Below, in pieces: positions 34,911 through 43,500 of a DNA stretch of 64,000 nucleotides. Below the pieces are notes generated by a model, which saw nothing but the letters and a program-made list of their open reading frames with translations, was not told the DNA's origin and ran no database searches. The DNA is from Microbacterium karelineae (GTDB taxonomy: Bacteria; Actinomycetota; Actinomycetes; Actinomycetales; Microbacteriaceae): positions 62,001-126,000 of the forward strand of contig NZ_WFIX01000171.1 of assembly GCF_009745985.1 (NCBI RefSeq), in the 5' to 3' direction. The first letter of the stretch is position 1. Each line of letters begins with the position of its first letter. The translations under genes and the position numbers were made by a program.

Positions 34911-36115
34911 GAAGAGAATGTCCCTCGCTGTTCGCCCCGGCCGGGGACCTCCTGCTCACGGCGCAGGTCCGCCCATGAGATGTGCGCCCGCACGACGAAC
35001 TGGCGTTCGAGGTGCTCGACCTCGAGGGTTCCGCCGGCGAGCTGTGCGCGTTCGCGCATACCGATGATGCCGTGTCCCTGGTGCTCCTGCTCGCGGCGCG
35101 CGCCGGTTCCGTTGCGGATCATCACGTTCACGGATCCCGGATGCCATGCGAGGGCCACGTCGACGGCGCCGCCGTCGCCGTGCCGCAGCGCGTTCGTGAG
35201 GGCCTCCTGCAGGATCCGGTACACCGCGAGCTGCACGGCGGCGGGCACATCGCCCTGCGGAGCCGGATCGATGTCGACGACGAGCTCCACCCCGGCCTGG
35301 CGCACCTGCGCGAGCAGCGGGTCGATGTCGGCGATCGTCGGCTGCGGCCCCTGCGCCTCCTGATGCCGCAGCTGCGCGAGGAGCATCCGCACGTCCGAGA
35401 GCGCGGAGCGCGCCGTGCTCCCGATCGTTCCGAGCGCATCGGTCGCGATCGACGGATCCGCGGCCGCGGCGTACCTGGCGCCATCGGCCTGCGCGACGAT
35501 GACCGCGAGCGAGTGGGCGACGACGTCGTGCATGTCGCGCGCGATGCGCACCCGCTCGTGCTCGGCGCGCGCCTCGGCCTCGGCGACCGACTGCGCCTCG
35601 CGGTTCTCCCGCGCGCGGCGCAGGGCGCGCACGAGGGCGCCCGCCGTCCACGACAGCGCGAGCCCGAACAGCGCCGTCCCGAAGATCGGGATGAGCATGA
35701 GGATCGTGCGCCACCACTCCTGCTCGGTGAACAGCCACCCGATGGCGAGGACGTACACCGCGATCGTCACGGATCCGACGCCAGCGGACGCGAGGCCGAT
35801 CCACATCACGAGGCGGGATCCGTATGCCGCCGTGACGTACAGCACGCCGAAGATCGCAACATTGGTCGCGAGCGGCGACAGGCCCAGCGCCATCTGCAGG
35901 ATCGCGCCCGCCCAGGCGATCGCGAGCGACAGCGCCGGGTTGAGGCGACGCACGGCGAGGGCGGCCGACATGAACGCCGCGATGAGCGGAACGAACGCGA
36001 CAGAGTCGAAATCGAACGCGCCGATGACGCTCGTCAGAGCGAAGAAGATGACCGCGAGGACGATGTCGATCGCGAGCCGGACCTTCCCGATCCGGCGGAA
36101 TGTCGAGCGGGGCAC
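34907..36115 (-). CDS. Sensor histidine kinase, HisKA_3 type (NarX/DesK-like)
   Basis: A 402-residue membrane kinase. Four or five helices occupy residues about 12-150 (for example LAIDIVLAVIFFALTSVIGA and NVAIFGVLYVTAAYGS). The dimerisation helix carries the phospho-acceptor His in IARDMHDVVAHSLAVIVAQA near residue 200. The ATPase domain has LQEALTNALRHGDGGAVDV and GHGIIGMRERAQLAGGTLE. The extracellular loops are short, which suggests an intramembrane-sensing kinase of the type often paired with ABC exporters. It is encoded with its response regulator. Confidence 0.94.
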   Translation of the reverse strand: MPRSTFRRIGKVRLAIDIVLAVIFFALTSVIGAFDFDSVAFVPLIAAFMSAALAVRRLNPALSLAIAWAGAILQMALGLSPLATNVAIFGVLYVTAAYGSRLVMWIGLASAGVGSVTIAVYVLAIGWLFTEQEWWRTILMLIPIFGTALFGLALSWTAGALVRALRRARENREAQSVAEAEARAEHERVRIARDMHDVVAHSLAVIVAQADGARYAAAADPSIATDALGTIGSTARSALSDVRMLLAQLRHQEAQGPQPTIADIDPLLAQVRQAGVELVVDIDPAPQGDVPAAVQLAVYRILQEALTNALRHGDGGAVDVALAWHPGSVNVMIRNGTGARREQEHQGHGIIGMRERAQLAGGTLEVEHLERQFVVRAHISWADLRREQEVPGRGEQRGTFSS

Positions 36116-36180
36116 CCTCTCACGGTAGGAGATGCGTCCGCGCGGCGCGTCCCCCTGGAGGTGTATTCGCGCGGTGCGCG

Positions 36181-36795
36181 TCAGCGCAGGGCGCCGACGC
36201 TCGCGAGCGCCTGGCGGATGAGCGAGCCGCGCCCGCCCTCCATCTCAGCCGAGAGAGCGTCGGTCGCCGCCTCGTCCGGTGTCATCCACGTCACCTCAAG
36301 GGCGTCCTGCCGAGGCTCGCACGTGCCGGTGACGGGCACGACGTACGCGAGCGAGACGGCGTGCTGGCGGTCGTCATGGAACGGGGTGATGCCGGGGATC
36401 GGGAAGTACTCGGCGACCGTGAACGGCACGGGCTGCGGCGGCACCTGCGGGAACGCCATGGGCCCGAGGTCGTTCTCGAGGTGCCGGTAGAGCGCGTCGC
36501 GCACGGTCTCGCCGTGGCGCACGCGCCCCGACACGATCGTGCGGGTCAGCTCGCCCACGCTCGTCGAGCGCAGGAGGATGCCCACCTCGGTGACCTGGCC
36601 CGTGCCGTCGGTGCGCACGGGGACGGCCTCGACGTAGAGGATCGGCAGTCGGCGCCGCGCCTCGGCGAGCTCGACCTCGCTCAGCCAGGCCGGATTCGCG
36701 GATCCGCCCGGCACACCGCCGAGCCCGCTGAGATCGCTCGCGAGGTCGCGCTCGGGAAGGTCGTCCGGATCGGGATCAGGTGTGCGTACCGCCAT
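36181..36795 (-). CDS. NUDIX hydrolase-like protein, DUF4916
   Basis: A 204-residue protein of the actinobacterial DUF4916 NUDIX-like family. It shows WLSEVELAEARRRLPILYVE, GRVRHGETVRDALYRHLEND and QHAVSLAYVVPVTGTCEPRQ. The NUDIX box (GRVRHGETVRDAL) is degenerate: the classical REUXEE glutamates are not all visible, so hydrolase activity is doubtful. It starts at 36795 and is convergent with nothing; the copA gene lies 27 bp upstream on the same strand. Confidence 0.85.
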   Translation of the reverse strand: MAVRTPDPDPDDLPERDLASDLSGLGGVPGGSANPAWLSEVELAEARRRLPILYVEAVPVRTDGTGQVTEVGILLRSTSVGELTRTIVSGRVRHGETVRDALYRHLENDLGPMAFPQVPPQPVPFTVAEYFPIPGITPFHDDRQHAVSLAYVVPVTGTCEPRQDALEVTWMTPDEAATDALSAEMEGGRGSLIRQALASVGALR

Positions 36796-36822
36796 GGCAT
36801 CACGCTACCGCCCCGTGCCCTG

Positions 36823-39138
36823 CTACCGGGACCGCTTCAGGCGCAGGCTGTTCAGCACGACGAAGACCGAGCTGAACGCCATCGCGGCGCCCGCGAGCAT
36901 GGGTGCGAGCAGCCCCAGAGCCGCGACGGGGATCGCCGCGACGTTGTACGCGAAGGCCCAGAACAGGTTGCCGCGGATGATGCCGAGCGTGCGGCGCGAG
37001 AGACGCACCGCGTCGGCCGCGACGCGCAGGTCGCCGCGCACGAGGGTGAGGTCGCTCGCCTCGATCGCGACGTCGGTCCCCGTGCCCATCGCCATCCCGA
37101 GATCGGCCTGGGCGAGGGCCGCGGCGTCGTTGATGCCGTCGCCGACCATCGCGACACGGCGCCCCTCGGCCTGCAGGTCCTTCACGACCGACACCTTCTC
37201 GTGCGGGAGCACGCCCGCGATGACGCGGTCGATCCCCACCTCGGCGGCGACGGCGCGCGCCGGCTCCTCGGCGTCGCCCGTGACGAGGACGGGTTCGAGC
37301 CCGAGATCCCGCAGCGCGGCCACGGCCTCGGCGCTCGTCGGCTTCACGGTGTCGGCGACGGCGATCACTCCGCGCGCCTTCCCGTCCCAGGCGACGGCGA
37401 CGACGGTCGCGCCGGTGCTCTGCTCGTCCCCGCTGTGCGCCCCGCTCGCCGCTGACGCGTCGATCGGGGACCCCGTGCGCACGGCGTGGGCCCAGTCGAA
37501 CGCCGCGCGCAGCTCGTCCGTCAGGCTCGCCCCCCACTCATCCAGCAGGCGCGGGCGGCCGATCACGACGGCGTGCCCGTCGACGATGCCCTGCGCCCCG
37601 AGCCCCTCGAGGTTCCGGAAGTCGGACACCCCGGGCGACTCGCCATGACGCGCCCTGCCGTCGTCGGGAGATGGGGCGTGTCGTGGCGACCCATTCGCCG
37701 CTGCGGCCGCGATCGCGCGGGCGATGGGGTGCTCGGATCCGCTCTCGAGCGCGGCGGCGATGCGGAGCACCTCGTCCGCGGACTCGCCCGAGCCGGGGAT
37801 CACGCGCGACAGCGTCATCTCACCGGCCGTGACCGTGCCCGTCTTGTCGAGGACGATCGTGTCGATGCGGCGCGCGCGCTCAAGGGCATCGGAGTCCTTG
37901 ATGAGGATCCCCTGCTGCGCCCCGCGACCCGTGCCGATCATGAGCGCGAGCGGCGTCGCGAGCCCGAGCGCGCACGGGCAGGCGATGATGAGCACCGCCA
38001 CGGCGGCCGTGAACGCAGCGGCCGCCGGCTGGCCGAGGAGCAGCCACGCGGCGAGCGTGCCGGTCGCGATCACGAAGACGATGGGGACGAAGATCCCGGC
38101 GACGCGATCCGCGAGCCGCTGCGCGCCCGCCTTCGACGTCTGCGCCTCCTCGACGAGCTTCGCCATCTGCGCGAGCTGCGTGTCGGATCCGACCCGCGTG
38201 GCGCGGACGACGAGCAGGCCGCCCGCGTTGATCGTGCCGCCCACGACGGTGTCGCCCGGCGCGACCTCGGCCGGCACCGGCTCGCCCGTGACCATCGACT
38301 GGTCGACGGCACTGGATCCCTCGATGACGACGCCGTCGGTCGCGATCCGCTCGCCGGGGCGCACGACGAACGCGTCGTCGACCCGCAGGCGCGCGACCGG
38401 GATCCGCGATTCGGATCCGTCGGATGCGCGCACCGCGACGTCCTTCGCGCCGACGTCGAGCAGCGCCCGCAGCGCGTCGCCCGCCCGCAGCTTGCTGCGC
38501 GCCTCGATGAACCGCCCCGCGAGGATGAACGTCGTCACGCCGGCGGCGGCCTCGAGATAGATGGATCCGGATCCGTCGGCGTGCCGCGCGAGCAGCGACC
38601 AGCCGTGCGACATGCCGATCTCACCGGCCGTGCCGAACACGAGGGCGTAGAGGCTCCAGCCGAGCGCGGCGATCGTGCCGACGGAGACGAGCGTGTCCAT
38701 CGTGGCGGCGCCGTGGCGCAGGTTCGCCCAGGCCGCGCGGTGGAAGCCCCACCCGCCCCAGACCACCACGGGCACGGCGAGGACGAGCGACACCCACTGC
38801 CAGCCGGGGAACTGCAGCGGCGGGATCATGGCGAGGACGACGACGGGGGTGCTCAGCGCGGTGCTCCACACGAGGCGCGTGCGCACCTGCCGCAGGTGGG
38901 CCTCGCGGTCGTCGTCGGCGTCGGGCTCGGGCAGCGCGGCGCCGTATCCCGCCGCCTCGACCGCGCGGATCAGCTCGTCGGGCGTCGTCGTGTCGGGAAA
39001 CGCGATGTGCGCCTTCTCGGTCGCATAGTTGACCTGCGCCGAGACGCCGTCGAGCTTCGTGAGCCTGCGCTCGATGCGGTTCGCGCACGAGGCGCACGTC
39101 ATGCCGCGGATGTCGAGGTCGAGCTCTGTCGTGTTCAT
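36823..39138 (-). CDS. copA: Copper-exporting P1B-type ATPase CopA
   Basis: A 771-residue Cu(I) efflux pump. One N-terminal HMA domain carries GMTCASC (residues 12-18). The membrane domain has the transport motif CPCALGLATP, the actuator loop MVTGEPVPAE, the phosphorylation motif DKTGTVT, the HP motif SEHPIARAIA and the hinge MVGDGINDAAALAQADLGMA. Between SEHPIARAIAAAAANG and SDFRNLEGLG, residues about 483-502 (GSPRHAPSPDDGRARHGESP) form an insertion coded by a hairpin element and not expected in the family. It is preceded by copZ and csoR with a hairpin between copZ and copA, and should be derepressed by copper through CsoR. Confidence 0.96.
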   Translation of the reverse strand: MNTTELDLDIRGMTCASCANRIERRLTKLDGVSAQVNYATEKAHIAFPDTTTPDELIRAVEAAGYGAALPEPDADDDREAHLRQVRTRLVWSTALSTPVVVLAMIPPLQFPGWQWVSLVLAVPVVVWGGWGFHRAAWANLRHGAATMDTLVSVGTIAALGWSLYALVFGTAGEIGMSHGWSLLARHADGSGSIYLEAAAGVTTFILAGRFIEARSKLRAGDALRALLDVGAKDVAVRASDGSESRIPVARLRVDDAFVVRPGERIATDGVVIEGSSAVDQSMVTGEPVPAEVAPGDTVVGGTINAGGLLVVRATRVGSDTQLAQMAKLVEEAQTSKAGAQRLADRVAGIFVPIVFVIATGTLAAWLLLGQPAAAAFTAAVAVLIIACPCALGLATPLALMIGTGRGAQQGILIKDSDALERARRIDTIVLDKTGTVTAGEMTLSRVIPGSGESADEVLRIAAALESGSEHPIARAIAAAAANGSPRHAPSPDDGRARHGESPGVSDFRNLEGLGAQGIVDGHAVVIGRPRLLDEWGASLTDELRAAFDWAHAVRTGSPIDASAASGAHSGDEQSTGATVVAVAWDGKARGVIAVADTVKPTSAEAVAALRDLGLEPVLVTGDAEEPARAVAAEVGIDRVIAGVLPHEKVSVVKDLQAEGRRVAMVGDGINDAAALAQADLGMAMGTGTDVAIEASDLTLVRGDLRVAADAVRLSRRTLGIIRGNLFWAFAYNVAAIPVAALGLLAPMLAGAAMAFSSVFVVLNSLRLKRSR
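37633..37692. repeat. Hairpin element inside copA (family E-like)
   Basis: TCGCCATGACGCGCCC (37640-37655) pairs with GGGCGTGTCGTGGCGA (37674-37689) with two wobble-type mismatches. The outer ends read GGGCGAC and GGCGACCC. On the coding strand it begins GGGTCGCC in the frame Gly-Ser-Pro, the same end and frame as the two Lhr elements. It adds about 20 residues to the CopA nucleotide-binding domain without breaking the frame. Confidence 0.7.
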
Positions 39139-39173
39139 CTCGCGTTCCTCCTTCGTCGTGGTGTGTCGGGCAT

Positions 39174-39207
39174 GTCCGCCGCCCTCCCGTGCGAGTGGGC
39201 GGCGGAC
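39174..39207 (-). terminator. Hairpin between copZ and copA
   Basis: GTCCGCCGCCC (39174-39184) and GGGCGGCGGAC (39197-39207) form a perfect 11-bp stem with a 12-base loop. It probably attenuates read-through from csoR-copZ into copA or stabilises the copZ message. Confidence 0.7.
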
Positions 39208-39218
39208 GGATGCGCGGG

Positions 39219-39449
39219 TCAGGCCGGGGAGAGCCCCAGGTCGCCGCGGGCGGCGAGCGCGTAGCCGGCCTCCTTCACGGCGGACGCCACGGCCGCGTCG
39301 TCGACCGCGGGCGCCGTGACCTCGAGGCGGCCCGACGCGAGGTCGACGTCGACCTTCTCGACGCCGGCGATCTCGGACACCTCCTCGGTCACGCTCCTGA
39401 CGCAGTGCTGGCAGGTCATCCCCTGGACGGTGTAGGTCTTCGTGGTCAT
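39219..39449 (-). CDS. copZ: Copper chaperone CopZ
   Basis: A 76-residue HMA-domain protein with the Cu(I)-binding loop GMTCQHC (residues 10-16) and the ferredoxin-like fold pattern TYTVQG, VSEIAGVEKVDVDLASGRLE, AVKEAGYALA. It shuttles copper to CopA. It lies between csoR (10 bp upstream) and copA, in one operon under CsoR. The ribosome site AAGGAGA precedes the ATG. Confidence 0.95.
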   Translation of the reverse strand: MTTKTYTVQGMTCQHCVRSVTEEVSEIAGVEKVDVDLASGRLEVTAPAVDDAAVASAVKEAGYALAARGDLGLSPA

Positions 39450-39459
39450 CGTCTTCTCC

Positions 39460-39759
39460 TTATGAACGGACCAGGCGTGCGATCGCGTCGGACGCCTCGG
39501 TGATCTTGTCGTCGGCCACGGCGCCGCCCTCGCGGACGGCGTCGGCCACGCAGTGCGAGAGGTGGTCGTCGAGCAGCCCGAGGGCGACCGATTCGAGCGC
39601 CTTCTTGGCCGCCGACACCTGCGTGAGGATGTCGATGCAGTACGTGTCCTGATCGACCATGCGCTGGAGCCCCCGCACCTGGCCCTCGATGCGCCGGAGG
39701 CGCGCGAGCACCTTGTCCTTGCTCTCGATGTAGCCGTGTGCGTGCGTGTCATCTGACAT
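39460..39759 (-). CDS. csoR: Copper-sensing repressor CsoR
   Basis: A 99-residue all-helical repressor. RRIEGQVRGLQRMVDQDTYC is the family hallmark, and the Cu(I) ligands are visible as Cys (DTYCIDILTQV), His and Cys (DDHLSHCVAD). ATG 39759 is preceded by GAGAGGA. Cu(I) binding releases it from the GC-rich palindrome just upstream and derepresses csoR-copZ-copA. Confidence 0.96.
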   Translation of the reverse strand: MSDDTHAHGYIESKDKVLARLRRIEGQVRGLQRMVDQDTYCIDILTQVSAAKKALESVALGLLDDHLSHCVADAVREGGAVADDKITEASDAIARLVRS

Positions 39760-39790
39760 GTGGGTTCCTCTCCTCGCCGACGACAACAGC

Positions 39791-39807
39791 ATACCCCCAT
39801 GGGGTAT
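39791..39807. promoter_or_regulatory. CsoR operator
   Basis: ATACCCC (39791-39797) and GGGGTAT (39801-39807) form a perfect 7-bp inverted repeat with a 3-bp spacer, 32 bp upstream of csoR. It matches the known actinobacterial CsoR site pattern of a TACCCC/GGGGTA palindrome. Confidence 0.85.
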
Positions 39808-39859
39808 TCCTGGCGCGACCGATTCCGTCGATGTCGGACGTGGGCGTCATGATGGATCC

Positions 39860-40492
39860 ATGCAGACGCCGAAACTCGACGACGACGCCGTGCTGTGGCA
39901 GGGCGAGCCCGCGGGCCGCCCGCTCCTCGTCCTCCTGCACGGCTACGGATCCGACGAACGCGACCTGTTCGCGCTCCGCGAGCACCTGCCGAGCGAGTTC
40001 GCGATCGCCGCTGTCCGGGCGCCGCTCGAGCCGCCGTTCCCGATGGGCGGGTACTCCTGGTACCCGATCGAGGGGCTCGACTCACGCGACCCCGCGCGCG
40101 TGACGGACGCCGCGCGGCGCGTGCTCGAGTGGCTCGACACCGCCGCGACCGCCGCGGACTCGATCGGCCTGCTCGGCTTCTCGCAGGGCGGCGCCGTGGC
40201 GCTGCAGGCGCTGCGGCTGGATCCCGAGCGCGTCGCGTTCGTCGTCAACCTCTCCGGCTATGCGCCCGGCGGCGAGCTGCCGGGCGACGAGGCCCTCGAG
40301 GAGGCCCGCCCGCCCGTGTTCTGGGGCCGCGGATCCGCCGACGAGGTGATCCCCGAGGCCGCCGTCGCGAACACGATCGACTGGCTGCCGGGCCACAGCG
40401 AGCTCGCGGGGAGCATCTACCCCGGGCTCGCGCACGCCGTCTCCCCACAGGAGATCGACGACGTGGCGACCTTCCTGCGCAAGCGGCTGTAG
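39860..40492 (+). CDS. Phospholipase/carboxylesterase-family alpha/beta-hydrolase
   Basis: A 210-residue soluble hydrolase of the phospholipase/carboxylesterase (YpfH-like) family. The oxyanion loop LLVLLHGYGSDERDLFAL, the nucleophile elbow LLGFSQGGAVAL (Ser about residue 101), the Asp in GRGSADEVIPE and the His in PGLAHAVSPQEI make up the catalytic machinery. Natural substrates are short acyl esters. Its start lies about 50 bp from the CsoR operator on the opposite strand. A bidirectional terminator follows. Confidence 0.88.
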   Translation: MQTPKLDDDAVLWQGEPAGRPLLVLLHGYGSDERDLFALREHLPSEFAIAAVRAPLEPPFPMGGYSWYPIEGLDSRDPARVTDAARRVLEWLDTAATAADSIGLLGFSQGGAVALQALRLDPERVAFVVNLSGYAPGGELPGDEALEEARPPVFWGRGSADEVIPEAAVANTIDWLPGHSELAGSIYPGLAHAVSPQEIDDVATFLRKRL

Positions 40493-40522
40493 ACCGTCCC
40501 CTGCGCACGCCCCGCGCACGCC

Positions 40523-40555
40523 GGAGGCGGACGGCGCATCGCGCCGCCCGCCTCC
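40523..40555. terminator. Bidirectional terminator hairpin
   Basis: GGAGGCGGACGGCGC (40523-40537) pairs with GCGCCGCCCGCCTCC (40541-40555) with a single mismatch and a 3-base loop. It lies between the convergent esterase and esterase-lyase genes. Confidence 0.75.
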
Positions 40556-40564
40556 GCCAGACCG

Positions 40565-43500
40565 CTACTCGGCGCTGACCGCGTCGTAGGCGACGGTCGA
40601 CGTGGTCACGTCGCCGTTCGCGTCCGTCACCGTGATCTCCACGGATCCGGCCTCGATCTCGGGCGCCCGCGTCTGGAACGCGACCGATCGCGTACCGTCC
40701 GCGCGGAGCCTCCGGATCGTCTTCTCGCCGAACTCCGACGAGACAACGACGGTCACGAAGCCGTCCGATCCGTTGGTCACCGAGATGGTCAGCATGATGT
40801 TCCCGCCGACGTTCCGCGACCCGACCTCGGCCGTGACGGGCGAGACCTCGACGGGCTCGACCTCCGGAGCCTCCGTCGTGTAGCGCAGGGACGGCGCGGC
40901 CGGCTGCTCCATGCCCTCGCCGAGGAAGTAGCTCGTGTGCGGGGGCTGGTTGTAGGCCGACGGCTGCGTCGCGACCGCGACCCGGTACGCCGGATCCGAC
41001 ATGAGCGTACGCAGCTTGTGCTCGGTCTCGTCGACCGTCGTGAAGATGCGCAGCGCCGACGAGTCGGCCGTTCGGTACATGATCTCCTCGCGCCAGTCGC
41101 CGAACAGGTCGGCCTGCAGCGCGGGGTTGCCCTTCGTGCTGTTGTTGGTCAGCACGCCCTCCGGAGAGAAGATCGGCACCTGCGCGCCGTTCTCGTAGTC
41201 CCACTTCGACACGACGGGCGCACCGGATCCGGCCTCGCTGTCGTAGTCGTGGTCGACGATCTCGCTGAGCAGGTCACCGTCCCAGAGGCCGGTGAAGTTC
41301 GCCGCCGGAATCGACTCGGAGATCAGCTCGCCGGAGACGCTCTTCAGCTGCCCGACGGGCGAGTTCCATGCGGCGTCGCCCCCGACGGCCCAGCCTTCAG
41401 CACCCTCGTAGCGGGGGTCGATGTCGGCCATCGCCGCGCGGCCCGTGTCGCGCTCTGCGGGGATGTCCCACAGGATCTCGCCCGTCGCGGCGTCGCGGAA
41501 GGTCGCGCCGCGGTTATCGGAGCGCCCCATGTCCTCCTGCGCGGCGAACAGCTCCAGCCCCGGACGCGAGGGGTCGAAGTCGCTCACGTGCAGCGCGTCG
41601 CCGTGGCCGAGGCCCGTCGAGTACAGCCCGGTGCCGTCGTCGTCGATCGTCGCGGATCCGAAGATGATCTCGTCCTTCTGATCACCGTCGACGTCCGCCA
41701 CGTTCATGTTGTGGTTGCCCTGGCCGTAGTAGTCGCCGTTGCCAGGATCCGAGGAGTCGAACACCCAGCGGCTGATGAGGTTCTCTCCGTCGAAGTCGAA
41801 GGCCGCGACGACCGCGCGGGTGTAGTAGCCGCGGCTGAACACGACGCTCGGGTGCTCTCCGTCGAGGTACGCGACGGACGCGAGGAAGCGGTCGACCCGG
41901 TTGCCGTACGTGTCGCCCCAGGATCCGACGTCGCCGCGCGCAGGGATGTAGTCGATCGTGTCGACCGCGGCCCCCGTGGATCCGTCGAACACCGTGAGGT
42001 ACTCGGGACCCTGCAGGATGTAGCCGTTCGACGCGCGCCAGTCGGCGTCCGGATCCCCGATGACGGCGCCCGTGCCGTCGACCGTGCCGTCCGCCGTCTT
42101 CAGGAACAGCTCCGCGCGGCCGTCGCCGTTCACGTCGGCGAGCATCGGCTGCGAATAGTGCGCGCCGGCGCGGATGTTGCGGCCCAGGTCGATGCGCCAC
42201 AGCCGCGTGCCGTCGAGCTCGTAGGCATCGAAGAGCACGTTGCCCGTGTAGCCCGAGTGCGAGTTGTCGTGCGCGTTGGTCGGGTTCCACAGCAGCACGA
42301 TCTCGTACTCGCCGTCGCCATCGACATCGCCGACGGTCGCGTCGTTCGCCGTGTACTCGAACGGCTGGCCGTCGGGCGTGGTGCCGCCCGCGGGCTTGTC
42401 GAGCGGCACGTCCAGGAACTGGTCACCCCACACCGCGAACTCGTCGGTCGCCCAGACTTCGCCGTCGTCGCCGAGGAGCGAGATGCGATAGGCCGACTCG
42501 GCGGTTCCGCCGGCGTCGACGAAGTTCGTGCTGCCCGTGACGGGCTCGGCGGTGAGCCGCTCGCCGTCGCGGTAGACGTGGAAGGCCACGTCGTCCGGGT
42601 CGTCGCCGTTCATGCGCCACCCCAGGTACACGCCGCCGTCCTGCGCGACCGCGACCGGCTGGCGGCCGATGCGCTCGGAGTCGCGCGCGAGCACGGTGTC
42701 GGCGGGCGTCTCGAGCGCATCGGACGCCTCGCCCGCGCCGCCGGCGTTGACCGCCTGCACGCGATAGAAGTACGGCACCGTCGTCAGCACATCGCCGTCG
42801 ACGAACGCCGCCTCGTCGGTGCGGCCGATGACCCCGAACTCGCCGTCCGCGCTCTCCGCGCGGCTCACGAGGTAGAACAGCGCGCCCTCGGTGTCGTCCC
42901 ACGAGAGGCTCACCTCGCGTGCCTGCACGTCGTCGGCGACGAGGCCCGTGGGCGCCGCGGGAACCGCGACGTCGGGGTCGATCACGTCGACCTCGACGGC
43001 CTGCGATGTCACCGACTCATCGGATCCCGACACGGCGGCGACGGCGTACGAGTACGTCGTACCGGCCTGGGCCTCATCGTCGGTCGCCGTGAGCTCGTCG
43101 GTCTCGGCGACGAGCTCGACGGTGCCATCGGGCGCCGTGCGGTAGAGGCGGTAGGAGTCGGCATCGGCCGATTCCCGCCAGCTGAGGGAGACGGATCCCG
43201 TCGCGCCGCCGACCTCGACGGCGTCGACCGTCAGGGCCTCGGGCGCGACGAGGATCGGCGTGATCTCGAAGCCGTTGAGGTGTCCCGTCTGCCCCGTGAT
43301 CGTCAGCGTGAGCTGGCCGTCCTCGACGACGATGCCCTCGAAGACCTTCTCGGTCGCGCCGCGGCTGACCGAGACGCCGCCGTGGTCGCGGCCCTCGATC
43401 TCGACGTTCGTGCGGACGGTGCCGAGCAGGTCGCCGACCGTGACGCTCGCGGAGTAGTCGCCGTTGGGAACGTCGACGACGAAGTCGTACGAGCCGCCGA

